A model generated the notes under the pieces. It was given only the letters and a program-made list of their open reading frames with translations. It searched no databases and was not told the DNA's origin. Positions 22,419 through 30,180 of a stretch of 42,910 nt of DNA are shown here, piece after piece. Source of the stretch: Prochlorococcus sp. AG-311-J23. GTDB taxonomy: Bacteria > Cyanobacteriota > Cyanobacteriia > PCC-6307 > Cyanobiaceae. Position 1 is the first letter of the stretch, and the number at the start of each line of letters is the position of its first letter. The stretch spans positions 1 through 42,910 of the forward strand of contig QBVL01000011.1 in assembly GCA_003284375.1 (NCBI GenBank), written 5' to 3'. The translations under genes were made by a program, and so were the position numbers.

Positions 22419-23636
22419 TTGGAAAAAAGTTTGTTTACTGGATTCGAGAGGGTCAATAACGAAAATAACAATAGGACTTTTCTTCCTTCTGGTCTAAACG
22501 GGAAAGCGTTAGAAATTTCACTGGATGATATACCCTCTAGGAAAGAAGTTAGAGAAGCCATACCAAGGCATTGTTTTACTCGCCAGACGAATAGATCTCT
22601 TTTTTATCTTTCTAGGACAGTAGTCATTCAGATTTTTGTTGTTTTGCTAGGTCTCTGTATTCCTCTTACTAAAGAGATGATTCCTATTTGGATTTTATAT
22701 GCAATTTTATCTGGGACAACTTCAATGGGGTTATGGGTTCTAGCTCATGAATGTGGACATGGTGCATTTTCTGATAATCGTAAATTAGAAACACTTGTTG
22801 GATATTGTCTTCATTCTTTTTTATTAGTTCCATACTTTTCATGGCAAAGATCACATGCTGTTCATCATGCTTTTACTAATCACATAACTAATGGAGAGAC
22901 TCATGTTCCTGTCGTGATCTCAGGAGATGGCAAATCTGAAAAAATGGGTGGAGAGACTGAAATGGAGTCATCTTTATTTTTAGGTAAAATTCTGTATGGA
23001 TTTAATCAACTATTTCTTCACTTGATTCTTGGATGGCCAGCATACTTACTATTTGGCAAGACAGGTGGACCTAGCTATGGGACCAGTAATCATTTCTGGC
23101 CAACAGCTCCATTCTCAAAAAAACTTTGGCCATCCATATGGGCAAAAAAGGTATGGATATCAGACTGGGGAATTGTTTTTATGCTGCTTTTATTGAGCTC
23201 TTGGTCTTTAATTTTTGGACTTAATTCTATGGTTAGTCTATATTTAGGCCCTCTAATTGTTGTTAATATTTGGCTAGTTATATATACATGGCTACACCAT
23301 ACAGATACTGATGTTCCGCATCTTGGTGCTAGCCAATTTTCCTACATGAGAGGAGCCTTCTTATCAATAGATAGACCCTATGGAAGAATATTTGATTTTC
23401 TTCATCACTCAATAGGATCTACTCATGCTATTCATCATATTGAACCAACAGTACCTCACTATCATGCAAGACTTGCAACGAGAGTATTGAAAAATAGATT
23501 TCCTAAAGTATACCTATATAATCCCACTCCGATTCATAAGTCTCTTTGGCATATAGCTACTAATTGTATTGCAGTAAAGAAAGACTATAGTATTGATAGA
23601 TATGTTTGGAAACAACCCAACCACTCTCAATCTTAA
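22419..23636 (+). CDS. Membrane fatty-acid desaturase, DesA-like (omega-6/delta-12 type)
   Basis: The 405-residue protein carries the three His boxes of acyl-lipid desaturases: HECGH (110-114), HAVHH (146-150) and HAIHH (336-340), the last followed by IEPTVPHYHA. Hydrophobic segments surround boxes 1-2 and lie before box 3. The diiron site introduces double bonds into membrane lipids, and the box spacing fits delta-12/omega-6 (DesA) enzymes. The family uses ferredoxin in cyanobacteria. The start is TTG at 22419 with no strong ribosome site. The substrate is not proven; other desaturase classes have different third boxes. Confidence 0.88.
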   Translation: MEKSLFTGFERVNNENNNRTFLPSGLNGKALEISLDDIPSRKEVREAIPRHCFTRQTNRSLFYLSRTVVIQIFVVLLGLCIPLTKEMIPIWILYAILSGTTSMGLWVLAHECGHGAFSDNRKLETLVGYCLHSFLLVPYFSWQRSHAVHHAFTNHITNGETHVPVVISGDGKSEKMGGETEMESSLFLGKILYGFNQLFLHLILGWPAYLLFGKTGGPSYGTSNHFWPTAPFSKKLWPSIWAKKVWISDWGIVFMLLLLSSWSLIFGLNSMVSLYLGPLIVVNIWLVIYTWLHHTDTDVPHLGASQFSYMRGAFLSIDRPYGRIFDFLHHSIGSTHAIHHIEPTVPHYHARLATRVLKNRFPKVYLYNPTPIHKSLWHIATNCIAVKKDYSIDRYVWKQPNHSQS

Positions 23637-23670
23637 TTGTTAATTTTAGTATGTTTAATATTAAATTAAA

Positions 23671-23853
23671 ATGTCAAAAAAAGATTATGAAATGTTTCTA
23701 TTCAAAATTGATCAATTAAATCAATTGGTTGAGTTAATTAATAACTCACCTGAAAAGTACAAATTATTTATACGTTCTAAAACACATAATGAAGTTGTAA
23801 AACTTGCGAAGCAATGGGGATTTGAAATTGGAAAGAGATGGGGAGAGTCCTAA
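23671..23853 (+). CDS. Short Nif11-like protein (60 aa)
   Basis: The 60-residue protein starts MSKKDYEMFLFKIDQLNQLV and has HNEVVKLAKQWGFEIGKRWG at the end. This is the Nif11 pattern of an N-terminal helix and a 'VV-x-LAK-x-x-GFEI' helix-turn. It ends right after the domain (KRWGES), so no core peptide is left. It starts 34 bases after the desaturase stop and may be co-transcribed. The role of core-less Nif11 proteins is unknown. Confidence 0.68.
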   Translation: MSKKDYEMFLFKIDQLNQLVELINNSPEKYKLFIRSKTHNEVVKLAKQWGFEIGKRWGES

Positions 23854-23876
23854 TCCCTAGATCTAAAGCTTTAAAA

Positions 23877-24128
23877 TTACTGCCCTCCTCCATTACAACT
23901 CCAAACCTTTGAGGGCATTCCTTGAGTATTCTTCCCATCGATGCGAAATGTTTTTGTTATGCATTCATTTTGAGAGTCAGCCCAGGCCGAAATTGGTTCC
24001 AGTTCAGTTGATATCTCCTTAACAGACCTTGATACGGATGTAATTGAGATTGAAGTGAATAAGAGAGATAAAGTACTTAATCCTGCACAAATCAAGTATT
24101 TGTTATTGTCCAATAATTCCTTTAACAT
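23877..24128 (-). CDS. Membrane-anchored hypothetical protein (83 aa)
   Basis: The 83-residue protein has an N-terminal hydrophobic helix (about 11-32, YLICAGLSTLSLLFTSISIT) and a domain of about 50 residues, probably outside, with two cysteines (QNECITK and VWSCNGGGQ at the end). One disulfide is plausible. No family is recognised. It converges with the Nif11-like gene, 23 bases apart. Confidence 0.6.
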   Translation of the reverse strand: MLKELLDNNKYLICAGLSTLSLLFTSISITSVSRSVKEISTELEPISAWADSQNECITKTFRIDGKNTQGMPSKVWSCNGGGQ

Positions 24129-24272
24129 CTATAAAAAAATAATTGTTATTAACTTTACTTATGATGTAAAGGTTTATCTGATTAAGTTATCCTTTGAAAA
24201 TATTAAAAAAACTATCAATTGTATTTTTAGATAAATGTATGGAAAATATTTAGGTACTCCTTTGATAACAAA

Positions 24273-24431
24273 TTAATTCTTTTTTTCAAAAAATTCTAAG
24301 ATCTTTTTTAATCTATCTGTGTTTTCAAAGTTAGGGCTTGCTGTAAGGAAAATTACTAAAACTATCATTAGTACTCCTACACTAGATACACCTAATAAAA
24401 GTTGTTGGAATGGATCTAAGGATTCAAGCAT
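24273..24431 (-). CDS. Small single-pass membrane protein (52 aa)
   Basis: The 52-residue ORF starts MLESLDPFQQ. It has one helix (LLLGVSSVGVLMIVLVIFLT) followed by a basic amphipathic tail (NTDRLKKILEFFEKKN). The layout (short N-terminus, helix, TASP-NF turn, charged helix) is orderly. It is similar in style to 22019-22225, which also has a (T/S)SPN exit after the helix. No family is recognised. Confidence 0.55.
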   Translation of the reverse strand: MLESLDPFQQLLLGVSSVGVLMIVLVIFLTASPNFENTDRLKKILEFFEKKN

Positions 24432-24532
24432 CTTTATTTGGTTTAAGCATTATAAATATTTCATTAATGATAATTGAACAAAAGCCTTTATCACGTAATG
24501 GAAACTGTATGTTTTAGTTCGTAGATAATTAT

Positions 24533-24700
24533 TTATTTATCTTTAGATTCCTTCGGCCATCTTGCTTTTAAATTTAGAGGATTTTTTAGATTTACTTCTA
24601 CAGGTTTCCCTTCAGCTAATGAGATCAAAGCTTTAAACGCCCACCCACCAAAAATTAAGAGCGCAGAGATTAAAAATATATAACTTATGTTAGTAAGCAT
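24533..24700 (-). CDS. Small single-pass membrane protein (55 aa)
   Basis: The 55 residues consist of an N-terminal helix (ISYIFLISALLIFGGWAFKA), a short link with LAEGKPVEVN and a basic Trp-containing end (LKARWPKESKDK). No family is recognised. It lies 101 bases upstream of 24273-24431 on the same strand, so a shared transcript is possible. Confidence 0.55.
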   Translation of the reverse strand: MLTNISYIFLISALLIFGGWAFKALISLAEGKPVEVNLKNPLNLKARWPKESKDK

Positions 24701-25024
24701 AATTCTTATAATAATTAAAAACTATATTAAAACGTTTTTTATGGTTTTTTCTAATGTAGATGCAAATAATAAAAATTTATCTTATAAATTAATATAGTCA
24801 AATTGCATTTATGTTTTAAAATTATTGAGTTTTTTCTATACTTTTCAGATTATTTCATTCATCAGATCCGTTCTACAGAGCCATAACTGCTAGTTATAAA
24901 TACTTAGTATTTCATTCGTTTTGAGCTCCGATTGTGTTTGTTTTGCCATTTTTTTATTATTTTTTAACTTCTATTGATTTTTATCCGATTTGGTATGAAT
25001 ATAAAAATATTATAATTTTATTGA
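24701..25024. other. AT-rich intergenic region (324 bases)
   Basis: It holds the divergent upstream sides of 24533-24700 (minus) and 25025-25231 (plus). The longest ATG frame is 18 codons (around 24740). I see no hairpin, repeat or RNA gene. Confidence 0.5.
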
Positions 25025-25231
25025 ATGATCAACAGTACTTTTTTATATCCCTTTTTTATACTTTTTGCCATTTGCTCTCTCATTTATTTAATTTTTAATG
25101 TTAGATCTGGTAAAAATCAAATAAGCAATAAAATACTTTTAAAGAATTTATTAGAAAGTTTAGATATGGACTTGCCAGATGAATTGAAAGCTTTGGATAA
25201 TTCTTCTATTGATCCTCAAAAGACTTCATAG
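25025..25231 (+). CDS. Small membrane-anchored protein (68 aa)
   Basis: The 68-residue protein has an N-terminal helix (about 5-25, TFLYPFFILFAICSLIYLIF). A basic, then acidic tail follows (RSGKNQISNKILLKNLLESL...DELKALDNSS). No family is recognised. The next plus-strand gene (25253) starts 21 bases after its stop, which suggests an operon with the CPNE-type gene. Confidence 0.55.
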   Translation: MINSTFLYPFFILFAICSLIYLIFNVRSGKNQISNKILLKNLLESLDMDLPDELKALDNSSIDPQKTS

Positions 25232-25252
25232 TGTGGTCTCAAATTTAATCTA

Positions 25253-25423
25253 ATGTCCAAGTTTAATTTTGACGATACAGAGACTTCTGGCATTTGGTGG
25301 TCTACTAATGTTTCTATTAGAGATATCTGTATCGAGCTTAAGCAGGATACTGATTGTGATCAAAGTGAAATTGTTGAACTGCTTAGATCCATAGCAGAAT
25401 CAATTGAGATGAATGGTTTGTAA
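25253..25423 (+). CDS. Small 'CPNE-type' protein, copy 3 (56 aa)
   Basis: The 56-residue protein contains DICIELKQDTDCDQSEIVEL followed by an SIAES helix. It aligns with copies at 547-717 and 8091-8267 through LK-x-(D/N)-T-x-C and the helix after it. Here Pro-Asn-Glu is replaced by Asp-Gln-Ser-Glu. It probably belongs to the same family and is its most diverged member. It lies 21 bases after the membrane protein at 25025-25231. Function unknown. Confidence 0.58.
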   Translation: MSKFNFDDTETSGIWWSTNVSIRDICIELKQDTDCDQSEIVELLRSIAESIEMNGL

Positions 25424-25453
25424 GTTTATATTTAACGTATTAGATCAATTTTA

Positions 25454-26491
25454 TTATTTATTCCATTGTAGTTTCCATTGAGATCCTTTCCAATGTCTTG
25501 CCCATGAACTTTTTGTCTTCTTCTGTTGTTCAAGTTTTGCAATGAGCCATTCATTTAGAGATGTAGGAACAATATCTAACTCTTTCTGAATTGTTTGAAG
25601 TTTATTCATATCAGCTCCATACCCTGTCCTTTCAATCCAATCTGCCATCACACCTATGTCATATTCCAACATCTTTATTGCTACTCGTGGAATCATTACA
25701 TAATTAGTTTGAATCCCTTCAGAAGCAACTATTCTCTGTAATGTCATCGCCATTTCTAGTCCAGTGAGTTCTTCTCCTGCGATATTGATAGATTGGTTTT
25801 TATATTTATTTGGTTTTGATAGAACACCTCTTACCCATTTCCCAATGTCCTCTACTGCTATTGTTTGCCACTTGAAATCTTTGCCGACTATTCCAGGGAA
25901 TATTTTCTTAGATATAGAATATCCAGGTAATTTATTCTCAAAGTTCTCAAAGTAACTAACTGGTCTTAATACAGTAGTAACTTGTTTAAGATCTAATTTT
26001 TCGACATAATCTTCAATATCCCATTTGCTCGTAAAATGTCCTGGAGCAGGATCATTTTTTAGAGGATTTTTTGCTTTACTAATTGAACTAAATATAAAAT
26101 GATTTAGTTGCCCTTTCTCGTATGCAATTTTAACTTGATTTATCAAGTTAAAACCTTGTTCCATTTCATAAGACCTTACGATACTTCCTCTAAATATTTT
26201 CCATCCCTTTGTAGGCGTTGTATTTCCAAAAATAATGTCAACTCCTTCAAAAGCTTTATTAAGGCTTTCAGGATCCATTAAATCACCCTTGACTAGTTCA
26301 ACGTTGTTTAAACTACCTATCTTTTGAGCCTTTGAACTTTTTAGATCTCTGGTTATTGCACGTATTTTGTATTTATTTGTTTGACTTAGTTCTTTGACAA
26401 CTCCCGTTCCTTGACGGCCTGTTGCCATTGTCACAGCAATAACTGGAATTTTTTTTAATTCTGACTTGTTTGTTTCTCCTTGTTCAAGCAC
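25454..26491 (-). CDS. NmrA-like NAD(P)-binding protein
   Basis: The 345-residue protein starts its Rossmann fold with VIAVTMATGRQGTGVVKELS (about 17-36), a GxxGxxG variant typical of the NmrA/atypical SDR family. It continues with the strand pattern RAITRDL, VELVKGDLMDP and FIFSSIS. It lacks the Y-x3-K catalytic pair in the usual place, so a redox sensor or NAD(P)-binding regulator is as likely as an enzyme. The C-terminal Trp-rich basic end (SSWARHWKGSQWKLQW) is unusual. Soluble, monocistronic. Confidence 0.82.
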   Translation of the reverse strand: MLEQGETNKSELKKIPVIAVTMATGRQGTGVVKELSQTNKYKIRAITRDLKSSKAQKIGSLNNVELVKGDLMDPESLNKAFEGVDIIFGNTTPTKGWKIFRGSIVRSYEMEQGFNLINQVKIAYEKGQLNHFIFSSISKAKNPLKNDPAPGHFTSKWDIEDYVEKLDLKQVTTVLRPVSYFENFENKLPGYSISKKIFPGIVGKDFKWQTIAVEDIGKWVRGVLSKPNKYKNQSINIAGEELTGLEMAMTLQRIVASEGIQTNYVMIPRVAIKMLEYDIGVMADWIERTGYGADMNKLQTIQKELDIVPTSLNEWLIAKLEQQKKTKSSWARHWKGSQWKLQWNK

Positions 26492-26713
26492 GATCTAAAG
26501 TAACTTATTCAGGAAATCAAATCATAAGTGAATTTATGTAAAGTTGTTGATTTTTTTTGGATAATGGTGCTATCAACTTTGATTTAAGTCAATTTTTTAC
26601 GTAGAACAGCTGTTGTTATTACTATTGCTTGTTTTTTTGTAAAGGAATGAATTATTTGCTTTTATAGATTTCAAATATTGGCTATGTATTAATAAGTTCT
26701 AATTTTGATCATT

Positions 26714-26914
26714 ATGGCAAATGAGGTTCTTGCAGAAATTGATCGACAAAATATTATCTTTGATGTTATCGACGGCATTCCTCTCTCAGGAGAAGTATCC
26801 GATGAAATTAGAAGCTTCCATTCCAAAATAGAATCGGATAGTTTAATGCTTGAATATTCAGCCGAAGAGTTAGGTATTAATAATGTCTCATTTGAATACC
26901 TTTATCAGGGATAA
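26714..26914 (+). CDS. Small acidic hypothetical protein (66 aa)
   Basis: From the ATG at 26714 (TTG at 26705 would add three residues) it encodes MANEVLAEIDRQNIIFDVID, then a Ser-rich acidic helix (SDEIRSFHSKIESDSLMLEY) and SAEELGINNVSFEYLYQG. No family is recognised. It is soluble and converges with 26936-27337 after 21 bases. Confidence 0.55.
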   Translation: MANEVLAEIDRQNIIFDVIDGIPLSGEVSDEIRSFHSKIESDSLMLEYSAEELGINNVSFEYLYQG

Positions 26915-26935
26915 CCATTTGCTTAAATTAGAAAT

Positions 26936-27337
26936 TTAATCTAAACCTTGGAATAATTCTTTGTGTACTGCGAATGTATGGTACAAGCAAGTGCCATTTT
27001 CTGGTGATAATCTCTCTCCATCATTACTCCATGCCAGTGTACAGACTAAGTCACCGTCCCATTTTACTTTATGCTCATTAATTTCTTTTGACCATTTTCT
27101 AACGCTACTAAAATGCTCAGGCATGTAGTTACCTATCTTCCTGCAAATTTCACATAGCACTGATAATATTGGTGGTTTCGAATCTAATTTTAGATCTTTA
27201 GTAAGTGACGGTTGATTAAATACACCAACATATCTAATATGATCAATAATCTTTTGTTCTTTATTATTTAATTCAGCTTTTATACAAGCTTGTTCAAATT
27301 CATCAACGGGTGTTACTGGACGTAAGTTAGAAATCAC
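26936..27337 (-). CDS. Hypothetical protein with a CxxC motif (133 aa)
   Basis: The 133-residue soluble protein contains ELNNKEQKIIDHIRYVGVFN, LSVLCEICRKIGNYMPEHFS and a Trp-rich strand region (KVKWDGDLVCTLAWSNDGER...NGTCLYHTF). The LCEIC pair plus two later Cys could bind a metal. No family is recognised. A 40-residue ORF lies 29 bases upstream on the same strand. Confidence 0.6.
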   Translation of the reverse strand: MISNLRPVTPVDEFEQACIKAELNNKEQKIIDHIRYVGVFNQPSLTKDLKLDSKPPILSVLCEICRKIGNYMPEHFSSVRKWSKEINEHKVKWDGDLVCTLAWSNDGERLSPENGTCLYHTFAVHKELFQGLD

Positions 27338-27366
27338 TTCAACACTTTGAAATTTATTTTATTATC

Positions 27367-27489
27367 TTATACTAGCAAAATTTTTATTTTTTTTTGTAAT
27401 TCATTAGCTATTAAATAATATTTTTCACTTTTATCATTTTTATTTTCAAAGCGATCAATCTGTTCCATAAAGAGAAGAGCGGGTATCAT
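27367..27489 (-). CDS. Possible tiny amphipathic protein (40 aa)
   Basis: The 40 residues start MIPALLFMEQIDRFENKNDK and end with a basic helix (ANELQKKIKILLV). An internal ATG (MEQIDRF) gives 33 residues. It ends 29 bases before the next minus-strand gene starts. At this length and A/T content it may be spurious. Confidence 0.35.
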   Translation of the reverse strand: MIPALLFMEQIDRFENKNDKSEKYYLIANELQKKIKILLV

Positions 27490-27640
27490 TCACTAATTTG
27501 AGATTAATCGAGATTACTTCATGATTCTCTTGCTAAACCTAGTCATAGCTTACTTTGACTTGAGCTTAATGTTACAAATTAATATATCAATGGTCATATT
27601 CCCTAATGACTGGTATTTGTATTGGGTCTTACTAAAGAAC

Positions 27641-27790
27641 ATGCTTCCTTTAACTTTCGCTGGACTACTTAGTACTCCAGCTCCTACTGCTCCAATCATA
27701 GGTATCGCGTTTATGGCTCTATTTGGAATTATGGCTGTCGTAGTTGGCCCTGATTACGATGGTTTTAATGATCCTAATACAACTAAATAA
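27641..27790 (+). CDS. Small one-pass protein, 'STPAPTA/GPDYDG' paralog 1 (49 aa)
   Basis: The ATG at 27641 gives 49 residues: LTFAGLLSTPAPTAP, a hydrophobic helix (IIGIAFMALFGIMAVVV) and GPDYDGFNDPNTTK. The paralog at 28081-28230 starts at the same alignment position. For that reason I prefer this start to the upstream in-frame ATG at 27521, which would add 40 mostly hydrophobic residues. No known photosystem subunit is matched. The conserved STPAPTA before the helix and VGPDYDG after it flank a single membrane pass. It has its own terminator. Confidence 0.62.
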   Translation: MLPLTFAGLLSTPAPTAPIIGIAFMALFGIMAVVVGPDYDGFNDPNTTK

Positions 27791-27810
27791 TTAGATTATC
27801 TAGATAAATT

Positions 27811-27850
27811 AAGTGGGTTGATATGTTTTTAATGTTTACCCACTTTTTTT
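27811..27850 (+). terminator. Rho-independent terminator after the first STPAPTA gene
   Basis: An 8-bp stem (AAGTGGGT at 27811-27818 with ACCCACTT at 27838-27845) has a 19-base loop and runs into a T tract. It lies 20 bases after the stop at 27790. Confidence 0.85.
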
Positions 27851-28080
27851 ATGTTTTAAAATAATCATATGTTATTGAAATGATTACTATCGGATTTATC
27901 TTTTAAATCTTATATGTACGATTTGCAATTAAATCTGTATATAATTTTTTACGACATTCAAACAATAGTTTCATGTGTGTGTATCAAAAAGTCTATTTTT
28001 GAGTTTTTGGTTTAAAACCAGTTACTAATTAATTAATTGATTCCTTTTTCTGCTATTTATAATTAGCTTTATTTCTATTT

Positions 28081-28230
28081 ATGGGTAATTTGTTATTTGC
28101 TGGCCTTACTAGTACTCCAGCACCAACAGCAGTTCTAGTTGGAGTTGCATCAATTGCGTTATTTGCAATTGTAGGATTAATGGTTGGACCTGACTACGAT
28201 GGTATGAATGCTCCAGAGGTTAAAAAGTAG
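28081..28230 (+). CDS. Small one-pass protein, 'STPAPTA/GPDYDG' paralog 2 (49 aa)
   Basis: The 49 residues read MGNLLFAGLTSTPAPTAVLV, then a helix and VGPDYDGMNAPEVKK. By eye more than half the positions match the gene at 27641-27790, and length and motif positions agree exactly. It is a tandem duplicate kept under selection, because both motifs are intact. It is probably a thylakoid or plasma-membrane protein. The molecular role is unknown. Confidence 0.68.
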   Translation: MGNLLFAGLTSTPAPTAVLVGVASIALFAIVGLMVGPDYDGMNAPEVKK

Positions 28231-28253
28231 GAACTATTAATTTTAATATTAAT

Positions 28254-28300
28254 AAATAACTAAGAGAAGTAAATCAATTATTTTTCCTAGTTATTTTTTT
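28254..28300. terminator. Probable bidirectional terminator
   Basis: A 9-bp stem (AAATAACTA at 28254-28262 with TAGTTATTT at 28288-28296) with a 25-base loop is followed by T's. The stem overlaps the last codons of the convergent P-loop gene (28287). It could terminate the second STPAPTA gene and, read on the other strand, the P-loop gene. Confidence 0.45.
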
Positions 28301-28898
28301 GTTTTTGTAATTTTAAAACTAATTTATTGTAGGAAATCATATCTAATGGATTTATTGACATTACCTTATAGTTATTCAGATAGCTTTGAATATTCTTATT
28401 GAATAAATCCCATGATTTATTGAATTTTTTATAAACTTCTCTACGATCTCTACCTCTCTCTTGTAAATCTCTTATTAATCTTCTTTTAAAACAAAGCTCT
28501 TTTTGCTCTTCACATACAATATTTATAGTCTCTTGATAGTTTAAATCTAATCTATGAGCGAATATTCCTTCTAATATTAGAAATTGATTACATTCATTAT
28601 AGTTAATCGATATTTTTGAGTGTAATGAATTTTTTCTCTTGAAGTCATATTTGTAATATGATATTATGCTATCTTTATTATATATAGATTTAATTGTCTT
28701 CATTATTTCGTTTTTCTTGATACTAAAAGGTCTATCATAAATATCATATAGAAATATTGATATAAATCTGATAAATAAATTATCCTTATAATATGAATCT
28801 GTTCTAATTACTATTGAATTATAAAATAATTTAGACAAAGTATTAGTTAAAAAAGACTTTCCTGAGCCAGATGGTCCTGTAATAACAATAGTTTTCAT
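28287..28898 (-). CDS. Uridine-kinase-like P-loop NTPase
   Basis: The 203-residue protein starts MKTIVITGPSGSGKSFLTNT with a clear Walker A (8-15, GPSGSGKS). It continues with TDSYYKD and LILEGIFAH (acceptor/phosphate region), and a basic lid-like RRLIRDLQERGRDR. This order matches the uridine kinase/phosphoribulokinase family. It is small for phosphoribulokinase and close to uridine kinase length. The substrate is unproven: uridine, another nucleoside or a sugar are possible. It has very AT-rich codon use and stands alone. Confidence 0.8.
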   Translation of the reverse strand: MKTIVITGPSGSGKSFLTNTLSKLFYNSIVIRTDSYYKDNLFIRFISIFLYDIYDRPFSIKKNEIMKTIKSIYNKDSIISYYKYDFKRKNSLHSKISINYNECNQFLILEGIFAHRLDLNYQETINIVCEEQKELCFKRRLIRDLQERGRDRREVYKKFNKSWDLFNKNIQSYLNNYKVMSINPLDMISYNKLVLKLQKQKNN

Positions 28899-28958
28899 TA
28901 TTTATTTTAGTACTTATTTGTATATTTAAATTATAAAATTTGTCTTAAAAATAATGTA

Positions 28959-29099
28959 CTAAATTATTTTATTGTAATTTAGTTCTTCGGTCGTCCAGTT
29001 TCTATTATTAAATTTGTTTTCAATAAATCTTAGAACTAGTATTATTATAGGGATATGGACAAGTCCACCAAGTATTACTGTTATTTGGTTATAAGGCAT
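28959..29099 (-). CDS. Small single-pass membrane protein (46 aa)
   Basis: The 46 residues have one N-terminal helix (ITVILGGLVHIPIIILVLRF) and a polar tail (IENKFNNRNWTTEELNYNKI). No family is recognised. It lies between the P-loop kinase and the PetP-like gene, all minus strand, with gaps of 60 and 106 bases. Confidence 0.52.
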   Translation of the reverse strand: MPYNQITVILGGLVHIPIIILVLRFIENKFNNRNWTTEELNYNKII

Positions 29100-29205
29100 A
29101 GTCTTTTTAGTTAGTTATGATCAATATACGTCATTAATCATTTCTTACCTTATGATGTATCTTTTGTTTATAAAAGAAATATAATATCCAAGCTACAGGT
29201 ATAAA

Positions 29206-29433
29206 TTAAGTTATTTCAGATAACTCTTTTTCGAAAAACCAGTTTATCTCGCCGTTATTAAGTTTAACCACTAGTCCAAATTCATTTCCATCTACCATTT
29301 TATATCCCACTAATTCTACAATAGGTTCCTTTCTAATTAGTTCTAGAATATTTTGAGGCAGACGATCTTTAACTTCATTTATTTCAACTCTTAAACTTTG
29401 ACCTTTTTGCAGAATTGATGAATCTCTTATCAT
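29206..29433 (-). CDS. petP: PetP-like protein (DUF2862, cytochrome b6f-associated)
   Basis: The 75-residue length and the pattern KDRLPQNILELI, VGYKMVDGNEFGLVVKLNNG and INWFFEKEL match the DUF2862/PetP family. PetP (Ssr2998 in Synechocystis) is a peripheral subunit of the cytochrome b6f complex that affects electron flow. The small SH3-like fold is suggested by the strand pattern. No signal peptide or membrane helix is seen. The symbol rests on recognition of the motif order and could be a relative rather than the orthologue. Confidence 0.75.
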   Translation of the reverse strand: MIRDSSILQKGQSLRVEINEVKDRLPQNILELIRKEPIVELVGYKMVDGNEFGLVVKLNNGEINWFFEKELSEIT

Positions 29434-29472
29434 AGTTAACTTTCTTGTTATTTATTAATATGAGTAATTATG

Positions 29473-29763
29473 CTATCCAATTATTGATAATGATAGTTGA
29501 TTTTCAATTCCACTATATTTTATGTATTCTTGGAATTCAGAAGAATTAAAGGCTTGTTGAGCTGCGGCTTTTGACTCAAATTCAACAATTACTCCTAATT
29601 GCCCACCATCCCATTCGTTTAAATCTGAATTTTGGTTTACATCTTTAGCAATAATTGTTCCGCCAACTGACCTAAGCCATGGAACGACCGTTTTAACGTA
29701 TTCTATGAATTGAGCTGTACTTTCGATTTTGGCCTGCTTAAGCCAATAGCCTTTGGATGCCAT
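29473..29763 (-). CDS. DUF1330 family protein (dimeric alpha/beta barrel)
   Basis: From the internal ATG at 29763 (MASKGYWLKQAKIESTAQFI) it is 96 residues. The pattern YWLKQAKI, a middle helix, VEFESKAAAQQAFNSSEFQE and YI is DUF1330 in the dimeric alpha-beta-barrel superfamily. The upstream ATG at 29793 adds ten very basic residues (MRESKEKIKR) and is less likely. Function is unknown. It lies 39 bases upstream of the PetP-like gene, same strand. Confidence 0.78.
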   Translation of the reverse strand: MASKGYWLKQAKIESTAQFIEYVKTVVPWLRSVGGTIIAKDVNQNSDLNEWDGGQLGVIVEFESKAAAQQAFNSSEFQEYIKYSGIENQLSLSIIG

Positions 29764-29911
29764 TCTCTTTATTTTTTCTTTAGATTCTCTCACGTCGCGT
29801 CTCTTTTCAGCTATGTGCTTGAGTTTATTTAATGTTTTTCATTTGTAAGTATATATACTATTTATTATTATCAAGTATGAATTATTTTGTTTTAATGTAA
29901 CTTTATGTACG

Positions 29912-30139
29912 TTAGTTTATTGGATCAATTACTTCGAGCTTTGATTTTAATTGCATAATAAGATGCTGGCGACCAACAGCTAGTACTTTTAGAGTGTCTT
30001 CGTGCATCCTTAATTGAGCATCTGCAACTTGCATACCTTTAATAAGTTCTTGTACCTCTTGGGGTAAGATTTTAATATCATATTTTTTATCTTCGAACGT
30101 TAAAATTGCTTCCTTTTCATTTGATGGAGTATTTGGCAT
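29912..30139 (-). CDS. DUF6447-type small protein (75 aa)
   Basis: The 75 residues read AILTFEDKKYDIKILPQEVQ, ELIKGMQVADAQLRMHEDTL and an alpha-helical end (LAVGRQHLIMQLKSKLEV). The order 'short hairpin (KKYDI) plus long helix' matches what I recall as DUF6447, a family seen in marine picocyanobacteria and phages. That name is from memory. It is soluble, 41 bases from the ABC exporter gene. Confidence 0.65.
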   Translation of the reverse strand: MPNTPSNEKEAILTFEDKKYDIKILPQEVQELIKGMQVADAQLRMHEDTLKVLAVGRQHLIMQLKSKLEVIDPIN

Positions 30140-30180
30140 TCATTTAATATTATTTAAATTAATATAGCATTAATCATATT

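Noticed and set aside
26605-26614. Palindrome AACAGCTGTT upstream of 26714
   Set aside because: Ten bases is within chance expectation for this much sequence, with no second copy nearby.
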